Source of the DNA: Mactromeris polynyma
Taxonomy: Eukaryota > Mollusca > Bivalvia > Venerida > Mactridae
Direction: 5' to 3'
Assembly (NCBI GenBank): GCA_032209605.1
Contig: JASFXZ010000014.1
Coordinates: 18,929,231-18,993,230 of the forward strand
DNA: 64,000 nt
This document shows positions 34,051-47,460 of this stretch, piece by piece (positions within the stretch are counted from its first letter, which is position 1; each line of letters starts with the position of its first letter). The notes beneath the pieces are model-generated. The model made no database searches and was not told the DNA's origin. It saw nothing but the letters and a program-made list of their open reading frames with translations. The position numbers and the translations under genes were made by a program.

Positions 34051-35338
34051 TGTGTGAGGGCGAACCAACAGGACCGGTATGTTGAGTGTGAGGGAGAACC
34101 AACAGGATCGGTATGTTGAGTGTGAGGGAGAACCAACAGGATCGGTATGCTGAGTGTGAGGGAGAACCAACAGGATCGGTATGTTCAGTGCGAGGGAGAA
34201 CCAACAGGATCGGTATGTTCAGTGTGAGGGCGAACCAACAGGATCGGTATGTTGAGTGTGAGGGAGAACCAACAGGATCGGTATGTTGAGTGTGAGGGCG
34301 GACCAACAGGATCGGTATGTTCAGCGTGAGGGCGAACCAACAGGATCAGTAAGTTCAGTGTGAGGGCGAACCAACAGGATCGGTATGTTGAGTGCGAGGG
34401 CGAACCAACATGATCGGTATGTTGAGTGTGAGGGAGAACCAACAGGATCGGTATGTTGAGTGTGAGGGAGAACCAACAGGATCGGTATGTTGAGTGTGAG
34501 GGCGAACCAACAGGATCGGTATGTTGAGTGTGAGGGAGAACCAACAGGATCGGTATGTTGAGTGTGAGGGCGAACCAACAGGATCGGTATGTTGAGTGTG
34601 AGGGAGAACCAACAGGATCGGTATGTTGAGTGTGAGGGCGAACCAACAGGATCGGTATGTTGAGTGTGAGGGAGAACCAACAGGATCGGTATGTTGAGTG
34701 TGAGGGAGAACCAACAGGATCGGTATGTTGAGTGTGAGGGAGAACCAACATGATCGGTATGTTCAGTGTGAGGGAGAACCAACAGGATCGGTATGTTGAG
34801 TGTGAGGGAGAACCAACAGGATCGGTATGTTCAGTGTGAGGGAGAACCAACAGGATCGGTATGTTCAGTGTGAGGGAGAACCAACAGGATCGGTATGTTC
34901 AGTGTGAGAGAGAACCAACAGGATCGGTATGTTGAGTGCGAGGGCAGACCAACAGGATTGGTATGTTCAGTGTGAGGGAGAACCAACAGGATCGGTATGT
35001 TCAGTGTGAGGGAGAACCAACAGGATCGGTATGTTCAGTGTGAGAGTGAACCAACAGGATCGGTATGTTGAGTGTGAGGGCGAACCAACAGGATCGGTAT
35101 GTTCAGTGTGAGGGCAAACCAACAGGATCGGTATGTTCAGTGTGAGGGCGAACCAACATGATCGGTATGTTTAGTGTGATGGAGTACAAACAGGATCGGT
35201 ATGTTCAGTGTGAGAGTGAACCAACAGGATCGGTATGTTCAGTGTGAGAGTGAACCAACAGGATCGGTATGTTCAGTGTGAGGGCGAACCAACAGGATCG
35301 GTATGTTCAGTGTGAGGCCGAACCAACAGGATCAGTAT
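34051..35338. repeat. 34-bp minisatellite, subfamily 1, about 38 units
   Basis: The unit is close to aacaggatcggtatgttgag + tgtgagggagaacc, with g/c (ttgag or ttcag) and a/c (gggaga or gggcga) variation. Open minus-strand frames up to 221 codons result from the repeat (34 leaves remainder 1 on division by 3). Confidence 0.95.
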
Positions 35339-35451
35339 GAGGGCGACATATGTTGTGTGAGGCAATACCAACATATGTTGTGTGTGAGGCAGTACCAACA
35401 TATGTTCTGTGCGAGACAGTACAAACATAATGGATATACATGTATTTTGTT
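35339..35451. repeat. Transition units between two 34-bp subfamilies
   Basis: This contains units such as accaacatatgttgtgtgtg + aggcagt (27 bp), combining accaaca of the left array with gaggcagtac of the right array, then a longer unit with acataatggatatacatg. Confidence 0.75.
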
Positions 35452-36800
35452 TGAGGTAGTACTGACAGAATGGATATACTCGGTACAAAGTAGTACTGAC
35501 AGGATGGGTATATTTGGTGCGAGGCAGTACTGACAGGATGGGTATATTTGGTACAAGGTAGTACTGACAGGATGGATATATTTGGTGCGAGGCAGTACTG
35601 ACAGGATGGGTATATTTGGTACAAGGTAGTACTGACAGGATGGATATATTTGGTGCGAGGCAGTACTGACAGGATGGGTATATTTGGTACAAGGTAGTAC
35701 TGACATGATGGATATATTTGGTACAAGGTAGTACTGACAGGATGGATATATTTGGTACAAGGTAGTACTGACAGGATGGGTATATTTGGTACAAGGTAGT
35801 ACTGACAGGATGGATATATTTGGTGCGAGGCAGTACTGACAGGATGGGTATATTTGGTACAAGGTAGCACTGACAGGATGGATATATTTGGTACAATGTA
35901 GTACTGACAGGATGGGTATATTTGGTACAAGGTAGTACTGACAGGATGGATATATTTAGTGCGAGGCAGTACTGACAGGATGGGTATATTTGGTACAAGG
36001 TAGTACTGACAGGATGGATATATTTGGTGCGAGGTAGTACTGACAGGATGTGTATATTTGGTGCGAGGTAGTACTGACAGGATGGGTATATTTGGTGCGA
36101 GATAGTACTGACAGGATGGGTATATTTGGTGCGAGGTAGTACTGACAGGATGGATATATTTGGTACAAGGTAGTACTGACAGGATGGATATATTTGGTGC
36201 GAGCAGTACTGACAGGATGGGTATATATGGTACAAGGTAGTACTGACAGGATGGGTATATTTGGTGCAAGGCAGTACCGACAGGATGGGTATATTTGGTG
36301 CAAGGTAGTACTGACAGGATGGATATATTTGGTACAAGGTAGTACTGACAGGATGGATATATTTGGTATAAGGTAGTACTGACAGGATGGATATATTTGG
36401 TACAAGGTAGTACTGACAGGATGGGTATATTTGGTACATGGTAGTACTGACAGGATGGATATATTTGGTACAAGGCAGTACTGACAGGATGGGTGTATTT
36501 GGTACAAGGCAGTACTGAAAGGATGGGTATATTTGGTACAAGGCAGTACTGACAGGATGGGTATATTTGGTACAAGGTAGTACTGACAGGATGGGTATAT
36601 TTGGTACAACGCAGTACTGACAGGATGGGTATATTTGGTACAAGGTAGTACTGACAGGATGGATATATTTGGTACAAGGTAGTACTGACAGGATGGGTAT
36701 ATTTGGTACAAGGCAGTACTGACAGGATGGGTGTATTTGGTACAAGGTAGTACTGACAGGATGGGCATATTCGATGCAAGGCAGTACTGACAGCATCAGT
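35452..36800. repeat. 34-bp minisatellite, subfamily 2, about 40 units
   Basis: The unit is close to gacaggatgggtatatttgg + tacaaggtagtact, varying at gatGg/gatAg and tacaagg/tgcgagg. It shares acaggat-ggtat-tt with subfamily 1. It gives spurious minus-strand frames up to 507 codons. Confidence 0.95.
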
Positions 36801-37737
36801 ATACGTAGATAAAGGCAATATCATCAGCCATATTTGGGGTCTAAAAATCCAACCAAAATAGTATTATACAGTATTCAGTGCTGGAGTATATCAACAAAAT
36901 CCGACAGAGAACAGACAACAAAATAAATAAATATCATTCGTTCATATTTTATTTCATTTCTAGAATCATCAAAATGGTTATAATAGTTACATGTACATTT
37001 TATGTTTATATAAAGTATGCATCATTGTCATAACAAGACATTACAAACACTATATACCATAATTCCTGCTTGTAAAAGTCTGTCTATGCTTTCTCTATCA
37101 TATGCAATCTGATAAAATAGAAATTTGAAAAAAACCCACTGCCAAACGAAAGTATCTATGGTAGTTTACATTGTATTAATTCTGATAATATATATGTGTT
37201 GTATGGAATGACCACACAGAAGGTCAGACAGTTTTACATACATAGAATACATGGAAGTGGTTAACGATAATATTGGTTCAAGTAACAATTTGTCAGCACA
37301 ATAGTATGTATATAAATTTACACACATATAACACCCGATATGCCTTATAGTCTGTTTTTCTATACCTGAAAACAGGTCTAAACAAGTTATGCAGAGCTCA
37401 GCCAATGAAAACAAGTTTTGGAAAATATTGACCAATAGACATCTTGTCTACAATAGCAGTATTCTCAACTAATTTTAATCAACTATGCATTGCTTAATGT
37501 ATTGGAGACTTAGTTTCTTGAAAAAGTTTGTCTTAAAAATGAGGTACACCACCTGAATTATCTTCAGTCTGTCAGGACAAATCAGTGCAAGAAGTTGAAA
37601 CAACGACGACAGTGAATATCAGCAGATGCACAAACAACAAATAGGCCATGATTCATAAAGTAGACCATTCATAATAACAGTGAACATGTGATAGTTAATA
37701 ATCATTTTCCTACACATCTATCATTTGCCTACCCTAA

Positions 37738-37932
37738 TAATTCCATCTTTTACCTATAATTTGATCTTTACCTATGATTCCATCCTTTACTTATACTCCA
37801 GTCATTTGCCTATAACTCTGTGTTTACCAATAATTCCGTCATTTACTTATAATGCCGTCATTTACCTATAATTCCGTCATTTACTTATAATTCCGTCATT
37901 TACCTATAAATCCATCATTTACCTATAACTCT
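37738..37932. repeat. ~19-bp degenerate tandem repeat
   Basis: About ten imperfect units of the type ttacctataattccgtcat are seen, most regular between 37830 and 37932. Confidence 0.75.
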
Positions 37933-39939
37933 ATACATGTTTAATGATTCTGTATATCTTTTCTGTATTTTGTTCATTAGTAAATCGAAAAAATGATTCA
38001 ACAACAGAACAGAATCCTCATATAAAAGATCTGACGCAAAACTGTCGTAACTCAGGTTTCATACATAAGCTGTTACAACATATGTGTAACAAACTCTCAA
38101 TGTTCATACCTACAAGGTGCATATGTTAACAAGAATTGTTCTGTCCAAACACCAAGACAACCAAAGATTTTAATAAATAATTCTACATCATAAATATTTC
38201 ATTAACAGAACATCTACACATCAACAACATACTGAAACAAATGTCCTACTACAACAAAACAGAAATAGATCCATTCATCGATATAAGTTTGTAGACAATG
38301 AGAACAACTGGCCAAAACAAAATAACACAATAAATCTAACTATGAAATAATGAGATATTTTAGCAAGATAATAAATATAATTGTTCTGCTTAATATTGGA
38401 AATGGTTCAATATAAGACACCAACACTGCTATCTGCTTGCGACTTTAAACCATTTAACAGCAGTATAGCTAATTCATTGTAATTATACAATTACATATTT
38501 GATATAGCATAAATTTTACTAAATTTTTAATCAATATAAGATACGCATTTAGCAAGTACATTGTACATTATTTTTCTTGCTAATTAAAGGAATATAGATG
38601 TTATTATAATATATATTAAACTGTTTTTTCAAATAAACAAGTTTGCTTACAAGAAATACAATTTTCCATCCAAGGTAAGAAAACATCAGTAATCAGTGAC
38701 CAAAATTGTACAGATACCTCATTGCAAGCTATATATACATATATTTGAAGATAATCCGTGATATAAAATCTTACATTATGGCAGGTACTTCTCATTAAGC
38801 CAATAAATTATCAAATATTTCCATGCAAATATAATGATGTATAAATACATATGTTATGGTAAAAAATAATTTTCTTAATAATTAAAATATATAAAACATA
38901 ATCAGGTGAAAATCATGATAAAATATGAAAATTGGAGATTCTTAACAAATACAAACAAAAGTGTCAACATTAACACAAAATAAACATTAATACATTAAGG
39001 TGAATGAAACAAGACATAATTTGGATGAAATAATTCACCTGCTAAATGTGTGAGCGAGTTATTAATTGAAAACTGAATCAAACTGGAGTTAATCTTAAAT
39101 TCTCCATTTATGGCAAGGTTTTTAATTGGTGCTGAATTTCAAGCGTCATTCTTATCATTTATGACGGGATTTTACCATTTTATAGCCAAAATACCTATAA
39201 TTTAGAGAAATATTTACCCTTCAGCCAGAGTCCTAAGGGTCAAATTATGGCCTTTTGGAAAATCCAGGGGTCAATTGAAAGGTCAAATAGCACTACATGT
39301 ATAACATTAGCTGGTTTGTGTGATAGAAATGTTACCATTATTACAGCAATATGATATTCAGTAACCTAACAAGGTGGGTAGTAATGAACTGCTATCATGA
39401 CTTATAGAACACGGTACTAACAATAACAAAGATATGTTAACAATAACAACTTCTATAACAAATTGAATCTTTTCAGTACAATGATTAATATGGGCTTAAA
39501 TTATAGTGAAATAATAATCTAGCTCAGTTAAAAAAATTGACAAACAAAAGAAGTCCGACATAAGATCCTTCAAAAAAAGCATCATTATCAACTCCTTTGT
39601 GACACGTGGCATGATGGTACTTTTAAGAAATCCAAGATGGCCGACAAATATTTGAAAAAAAAACACCACAGATTTTCTGTGTGCACTAATCGTGCCTGAT
39701 TGAGATACCAGGCAAATCCTACATTTACAGTGAAAATATAAGATTCTATGAAAGAATATAAACCACACATTGACTAGTCGTGGATGGTGTCACACACAAG
39801 CTCATGGTGAAACATCCTGAAGACACAATATACTACATACACGTTGGTCTATATGGCACACAATATAACTTAACAAAATTCTCTGTTAGCATCAAAGAAC
39901 CTTTTGTATTTATCTATAATGCTCAGTAATTTATAGAAT

Positions 39940-40165
39940 CAGACACTGATCTCACAAATATCTCATCTGAGATCAGTCTCAAACTCAGATTTCAAGAACT
40001 TACAATCTGAGTTTTTGTACCATAACCAATCACAGGAGCTGATACGCAAACTTGGTTTAAACATACAAACTCTTATATCAATGCTGAGACTGCTTGTTGC
40101 ATACGTTTTGTACAAGAAATGAAAATAAGGGACTTGAGAAAAATCTCAAATTTGAGAATTTCTGT
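39940..40165. repeat. Dispersed repeat, copy 1
   Basis: Segments tctcacaaatatctcat, cttgttgcat and aagaaatgaaaa recur in the same order at 63560-63790. Internal gatctca/tgagat inversions give short hairpins. Confidence 0.5.
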
Positions 40166-41173
40166 GAAACTAGGGCCTGGTCAATGCCTTCAACACACTA
40201 TGATCTTACACTGCTAGACGCTAAGCTATCCAGTCACTCAGATATTGTGCATTGCAACTAACAAATATTCCAAGCTCATAGACTGTAGCAGCACTTTCCG
40301 TATACAATTTGGAATAAATTTATTGAGAGAAATAAGTCAGCACTTCACGACAGCATACAGAATAAACACAAACCATGTCTTCGTAACTATAGCAACAAAC
40401 AGGGAATCTGAATACAATTACTGGCAGCTAGTTTCAGAGTAAAGGAACATTAGTTTGTATAACAAAAAACAAAAAAAGCACTTAAAAGGTACAAATATCA
40501 ACAATGAATCATAAATCTCTAGTTTCACAATTACAGACGAACAATAAACAAAAGAATACTGTAATCATCAACAGTATATTATTTTAAACAGAAATATACC
40601 TTGTACTTGGTTTATAACGAGGAGAGGGGGGTTATATTGTAATACTACACATCAATAAACTGAGATGAGACTGCTAATTGGCAAAAAGGGGGAATAACCA
40701 GAGGGTAAGCCACTAAATTCTTGAACAAGAATTACTATTTTTGCACATATCAGACTATAATATAATTCTTATTTCACCCAAAAAAGAGAAAATCAGATGA
40801 TAAAAGGTTGACTCTAACCCCTGATATATCAGTATACATTCTATATAACACCAACATTTGTCAGTATAATGATCCAGTTAGCAAGTATTGAATGTGTATG
40901 TGAGACATAGAGACAGGGAGAATACATGGCAGAATAAAACATGTCAGTAATAATGTGAATACTTTCGAACCAAGGTATGGTGTAAACCTTTCCTAACGTA
41001 GATTTTATAAAGCCACAGTAACAATGGTTTTACACCATACCCTCGATGTGTCAACAAATACAATTAAACAAATAGACATTCAATGCATTAAAACAACAGG
41101 TTTCCAGCACCCCAATTGCCATTATACAGACATTATACACAAAACATAAACCAACTTTAGAATCTACATTAAA

Positions 41174-41347
41174 GAAAAAACCTCACTTAAAGACCACCTC
41201 AATAATAAGATCACCTCAAAATTAAGTAAAAATGTTCTAGTCCTTCTTCTGTTTTGCCCTTAACTCAACCTCAATATTAAGACCACCTCAATAACAAGAC
41301 CAGTTTTCAAGGGTCCAAAAGGTGGCCTTATTATTGAGGTTTTACTG
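41174..41347. mobile_element. CAGTAAA-type MITE, copy 2
   Basis: It carries cctcacttaaagaccacctc at the left and ttattgaggttttactg|TA at the right. The outermost left bases have decayed. Confidence 0.75.
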
Positions 41348-41599
41348 TAATGATTACCAATATCATACAGATTCAATTCTTATTGCTGACAACTAACACC
41401 TGAAGGTTGTCCGTGCAGATATAACTAGAAAATGAAATCATTGACATTGTCAGAGTGCTGGTATTAAAGTTATACAGTGACATAACTCATAGAAGATTTG
41501 ATTCGTCTCGCGATATGGGTTGGTATAAATGATGTATCTCCTATTCAATGCAATACTCAAGTCAACTTTAATACTTTAATCATGGATTTTGAACATCAA

Positions 41600-41835
41600 T
41601 ATTTCATTTAACTAGATGTGTCCACATGACACAGATGCCCCAGCTATGGGCTTTTAGGTCGAAAAAGGGCCATAATTCATCAAAAGAATTGTGGTTTGAA
41701 ACCAAAATAGAACTTGACATTTATTTTATTATCCTGTGCTTATATGTCCCCAAATATGAATCCATCCATCCTTTCATGAGTTCTTGATCAGAAACCAATT
41801 TTTCGCACTGACGGACGGACAGACAGACAGGAGTA
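41600..41835. repeat. Bivalve-type dispersed repeat ending in gacggacggacag
   Basis: The blocks tccacatgacacagatgccc, gggccataattca and the terminal gacggacggacagacagaca form a pattern I associate with widespread bivalve interspersed repeats. Confidence 0.5.
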
Positions 41836-44800
41836 GCACTTTATTCACCATAGCATAATATTGAACAATAACAGATAGAGACATACATACACATGTACAG
41901 ACAGGATCGCTGACATACAGCCACAAACATGGACAGGCACAGCGGACAGACAAAAAAAAGCTATGTAACAAAAACATAAGTCATTATTTACAGAAATGTC
42001 AATACATTTAGCTGAACTTAATAACATTATCATATGACATTTTCCATTCAATACCATGATTTCATGTTTTAAGAAAACACAAAGTATTTCACTCTATGCG
42101 GTCTCACAACCAGAACGAGATTGTTATGCTCAACCAAGAAGGCACAAAGTATACCCAGTACTGTTCTTTTCTAATATCAGATATAGTTTAGCAGAAAGCT
42201 GGATTTCAGGTAAGATGACATAATACTGAATATGAGTCTATGTATATGAATGAAAGAATGTTGATTTTCAGGCATTGAGTCATTTAGGGCACATTAACCT
42301 TATCAATACAATAAAGAGTAAATAGGTATAATGTTATTATCATAATATCAATCTATTGATATAATATCATACCAAACACCAGGCATACACATACAGATTT
42401 TTTAACAATACATATCAATTTTAATTTTTCGAGCTCATAATTGACCATTTTTTACTTTTTCAATCATTTTCTTGTCTGTAATTTCCAATGCACAAGATGT
42501 ACACATGTTTGGATGTAGAAGGTATTTTGACACCACAAGTTGAAACTCAAAATTCATGAAAAAATTGTATTTGCGTGGAATTTAATTTTAAAAGATAGTT
42601 TAAAAAGCAGGCATGAGATAAAGTAATATAACATCAAGAATCATATGATGGGAAAGGATTGTGACAGAAAATAATTTTTAAAATAAATCTGTTTAGAGAA
42701 AAAGAGGAAAATAAAGAGTATAACATGATCTTTCACATTAGAGCTATTCCATGAAAATCATCCTGGGGGAAGGAATGAGAACCAATTAAAATGCCCTTAG
42801 TGGGAGGTCACCAATAACAAATTTATTGGCAGTCCCCTAATTTTCAGCTGTCATTCTTATCCCCCAGTGAGAAGTTTTTGGAAAGTCCATTTCTTGCAGT
42901 TGAGACATCATAAAAAACAGTTTTGTAGTCACTCAAAGTAGTTCTAGTATAACGATCATGGAGATATCATGACTAATTATTTTCAGAGTAACTACTATGA
43001 TAGTACAGACGTACAAAGATAAACTAAACAATTTTCCTAAAACAATCTATTGTTATTGTAATCCAACTGATACCAAGAAAGTTAACTAACAAAGCCGCAG
43101 AGAAAGTAACTTTCTAGTTCATATATACTTGTTAAATGTTTTCATTGATATTCAACATCCACCCTCAACCATTTACCTAGTATGGAAATAAACTGTACAT
43201 ACATCTAGCGACTACATAATATACAAGTAAATAGATTCCATTGGCATAAGTGTTCACATAACAACAAGCATGTGTAAATAATTCACAATCACGGTGATCC
43301 ACACATAAATAAACAGTGGAGGTCTCCACAGTAACATCCTCCCCCAGACTGCCAGTATTCTTAGGTTTCCAATCACAACTTCTATCACATGTCTGGGCAG
43401 GTGGCTCAATGCTGAAAATACAATAAAATCATATTATATATCAGATGAATATATGGCCTATGTAAAGCTGTTATTGAATTTTGATAAAATATAACCCGGA
43501 CACCATGGAACAAATTTCCTGATACATTAACTTCTGTTATGCAAACAGTTACCCATACATTATTAATAGAAATACTTAGAACACTATTATATACAGATAT
43601 GTAAACAACATAATTTATGGCAAATTTTGTAAACTTTTAAACTTTGAAACTGCATGCTTTAATTCAGTACTATAATCAACAGAACTCAACAGATTTTTGC
43701 TCAAGGTCCATCTTGGCTTGAAGATCTTGTTGAAAAAAGCACTTGTAACACGTAATTGATGTAAAATATTAATTATGTTTTTGAAACACAAACATAACAA
43801 ACTATTACTCCCAAATGATAACGTGTTATTTACAATCATAAAAATGAGATTTTTGATCATTCAATAAAAAAATAGGGCACATGATTTCACTAAAATAAAT
43901 ATGTATAAGAATAAACCAAACATTAATTGCCTTTCCACCAGCACAGGCATATATATAGTGCATTGGAAATCTTTATTGGAAATTGCTTTACAACCTATTC
44001 TTTATCAATGAGTTTACCGGTCAACTGAATCATGTGCGATTGTCGCTAAGTTAGTTGACATTAAGTAGGCGTGTCCTACCGCTTCCATGGGAACCACATT
44101 ACCATTGGGAGATACACATATATAGCATGGTCATCTATTATATAAATACAGTATTAATCAAAATATATATATAATTGTAACAACAATTATTAGTATTAAC
44201 ATCAGTTACTGGAACTACAAAGTAGATATCTGTAGAGTATGTGTGTGACAGAATGCTTGATTACACTACACAGTTTAACAACTGCCAAGAAAGAAAAACC
44301 GGATTCAACTTCTCAATACATGATTGTCAATATAACTACAACAATGTTTTGATATTGTCAGGCCAGAGAAAATAAATTATTATCTGAATTTTGACAGAAA
44401 ATAGGGCGGGTGGTTTTTACTTTTCTCTTTTTTGACCACATGAATACTAAGGTGTAAACTTCAAACTTAGGTATGCATAATCTAAGAGGGTAAAACTATA
44501 AAGTGAATAATGATTATTACTTCAAGTATTCAGGTCAATTATGAATATTCACTGACTTCAGGGCCAATTCACACGACTTTGGAGTGGGTTATTTCATACA
44601 GGCTCAGCAGGGATTGAGAAAGGTTTTTCGACGCAGCTGTACTAACATGTTCTTTCCTATTTGCGTATCAGTGTTGTGTAAACTAATCAAATCTTACGTT
44701 AACCCCCAAGGCAATTTCTCTTCAACCAAACAACGTTTGTTACCTGTTGCGGATTGATTAACCTTTCGATAAAGGGTAAGTTACCTTACCGAAATCGACT

Positions 44801-44837
44801 GAATTACGGCGAATTTACCGAAATCCATTTTAGATCT

Positions 44838-44893
44838 GGAGTGAACAGCAATTGTAACATCTCGACATTTTTTTATGTTGGACAACAAATCAC
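44838..44893 (+). repeat. Dispersed repeat matching 1747-1802
   Basis: Both copies read tctggagtga(a/c)cag...gtaacatctcg(a/g)cattttttt...acaacaaatc, so they are two copies of one older element. Confidence 0.65.
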
Positions 44894-45849
44894 CAACCAT
44901 CTTATTTCAAGATATTTTTTGTTTCTCTTGCCTTATTGTGTTAGTAAAGTAAGTAAAACACACACAATCTACAGAGATATTGCTGTTAAATTGCCATTCA
45001 AGTAGAGCAATAAATCAACCTCTTTTAGTATGAAAGATAGCTACCGTCAATGAAACTATGACTACATAAAAAAAAATGAAGAAACCAACAACAACGAACA
45101 TTTCATCTCTTCAAAGAGACTGAACAACATTTGGAATGCATTACCGCTAACAGTATTTTTTCAAATTGTCAGTCCATGACATTTGAAGGGAAAACTATGG
45201 ACAAACATTAACTACTTGTTCAACAAGAAACTCAAGAACTTAAACATGCATGGCACGCACACATAGGTTGCCATGCGTACCTCTCTACATCATAGGAGCA
45301 TGGTCCCATGGATGACTCTCTCTCTCATCATCAGCCTAAACAAACAAATTAGAATAAAAATGAAAACCCTACATCAGAATATAAAAATATTGGCATAAGA
45401 AACACCTGATTCCAAATACATAGATGTAAGAAATTCATTCAATCTCCAAATCAAAAGATAAAAAAGGAAGGGTAAATATATACATAGAAAAAAGAAAACA
45501 CATAGGGAAATAAGCAAATATCTCTTAAAAGGAAGCAAGGGGCTGAGGCTATACTCCTTGAGGACCTGTTTCAAAATTCAACCATCGGATTGGTCGTTTC
45601 TGAGGTAAGCCTAATACTTGTCCAATGGTAAAGCTGCATTTTGAGACTGGTAAAAAATCTCAGGTTTATATCCTCAGACCTTGGAATTTAGAACATTGAT
45701 ATAGGCCATACAAGCTGGAATATCTGAATCTTACCATTTTTATACTTAACATTATAAATTCATGAAAGTCTTAATTAAATGAATGATAAGATCAAATGTA
45801 GGACATAAATAAACCTTACATTACTGACGCAATTATAGTTTGTCTCAAT

Positions 45850-47012
45850 ATTCAGTAGATATCAAAGGATACTGGGATCTTAAATATACAGGGGATCTCA
45901 AAGTATACAGTGGATATCAAAGGATACAGTGGATCTTAAATACACAGGGGATCTCAACGTATACTGTGGATATCAAAGGATACAGTGGATCTTAAATACA
46001 CAGGGATCATCTCAACGTATACTGTGGATATCAAAGGATACAGTGGATATCAAAGGATACTGTGGATCTTAAATACACAGGGGATCTCAAAGTATACAGT
46101 GGATATCAAAGGATACTGTGGATCTTAAATACACAGGGGATCTCAACGTATACTGTGGATATCAAAGGATACAGTGGATCTTAAATACACAGGGGATTTC
46201 AACGTATACTGTGGATATCAAAGGATACAGTGGATATCAAAGGATACAGTGGATCTTAAATATACAGGGGATCTCAACGTATACTGTGGATATCAAAGGA
46301 TACAGTGGATCTTAAATACACAGGGTATTTCAACGTATACTGTGGATATCAAAGGATACAGTGGATCTTAAATACACAGGGGATCTCAACGTATACTGTG
46401 GATATCAAAGGATACAGTGGATCTTAAATACACAGGGGATCTCAACGTATACTGTGGATATCAAAGGATACAGTGGATCTTAAATACACAGGGGATCTCA
46501 ACGTATACTGTGGATATCAAAGGATACAGTGGATCTTAAATACACAGGGGATCTCAACGTATACTGTGGATATCAAAGGATACAGTGGATCTTAAATACA
46601 CAGGGGATCTCAACGTATACTGTGGATATCAAAGGATACAGTGGATCTTAAATACACAGGGGATTTCAACGTATACTGTGGATATCAAAGGATACAGTGG
46701 ATCTTAAATACACAGGGGATATCAACGTATACTGTGGATATCAAAGGATACAGTGGATCTTAAAAACACAGGGGATTTCAACGTATACTGTGGATATCAA
46801 AGGATACAGTGGATCTTAAATACACAGGGGATATCAACGTATACTGTGGATATCAAAGGATACAGTGGATCTTAAATACACAGGGGATATCAAAGTATAC
46901 TGTGGATATCAAAGGATACAGTGGATCTTAAATACACAGGGGATCTCAACGTATACTGTGGATATCAAAGGATACAGTGGATCTTAAATACACAGGGGAT
47001 TTCAACGTATAC
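45850..47012. repeat. 56-bp minisatellite made of three ~19-bp subunits
   Basis: Composite unit: ggatatcaaaggatacagt, ggatcttaaatacacaggg, gatctcaacgtatactgt (19+19+18). The three parts are themselves related (gat-tcaaa/taaa-tayac-gkg). About twenty composite units are present, with occasional extra or missing subunits at the left end. Confidence 0.93.
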
Positions 47013-47460
47013 AGTGGATCTCAAAATATACAGTGAATCTCAAAGAAAACAGGGGATCTCAAAGTATACAGGGGATCTCACAATATAATGTGGATCTCAA
47101 AGTATACTGTGGATCTCAAAGTTTACTGTGGATCTTAAATGTATGGTGGGTAGACATATACAGCTATTGTAAAAATATACTGTGGATCTTAAGCATTCAG
47201 TGGATCTCTAGAATAACAGAAGATCTCAAAACATACAATGGATTTCAACATCTTTACAGTGGCCCTCTAATACAATTGCTGAATATCTCAATATAAAGTT
47301 GATCTCAACATATTAGGGATCTCAAATTATACAGTAAATCTCACATACAAATACGACTGGTCAAAGCATACCATGGATCTCAAAATGAACAAAGAATCAT
47401 AAATGATCCAGTAAATCTCAAAGACAAATCTAGTTTGTCTAAATACACAGAGGATCTCAC
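47013..47460. repeat. Degenerate monomeric flank of the 56-bp array
   Basis: Single ~19-bp units (ggatctcaaagtatactgt and decayed versions) without the trimeric order, becoming unrecognisable after 47460. This looks like the ancestral monomer layer. Confidence 0.75.

Larger units (their letters stand above)
36801..45849. other. 9-kb AT-rich stretch with no confident gene
   Basis: It contains a 19-bp degenerate array (37738-37932), dispersed repeats (39940-40165, 41600-41835, 44838-44893) and one MITE (41174-41347). A strong minus-strand splice acceptor at about 43418 could start the last exon of the HIP1R-like gene, which would make part of this stretch its 3'UTR. Confidence 0.5.

Noticed and set aside
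34185..36824. Minus-strand frames of 221-507 codons over the 34-bp arrays
   Set aside because: The same artefact: period 34 leaves remainder 1 on division by 3 and the unit lacks stops, so every frame is open.
43300..43418. Possible coding exon (frame IEPPAQTCDRSCDWKPKN) after the strong minus-strand acceptor
   Set aside because: It needs a different phase from that left by the last recognised HIP1R exon. In the correct phase the exon reads His then stop.
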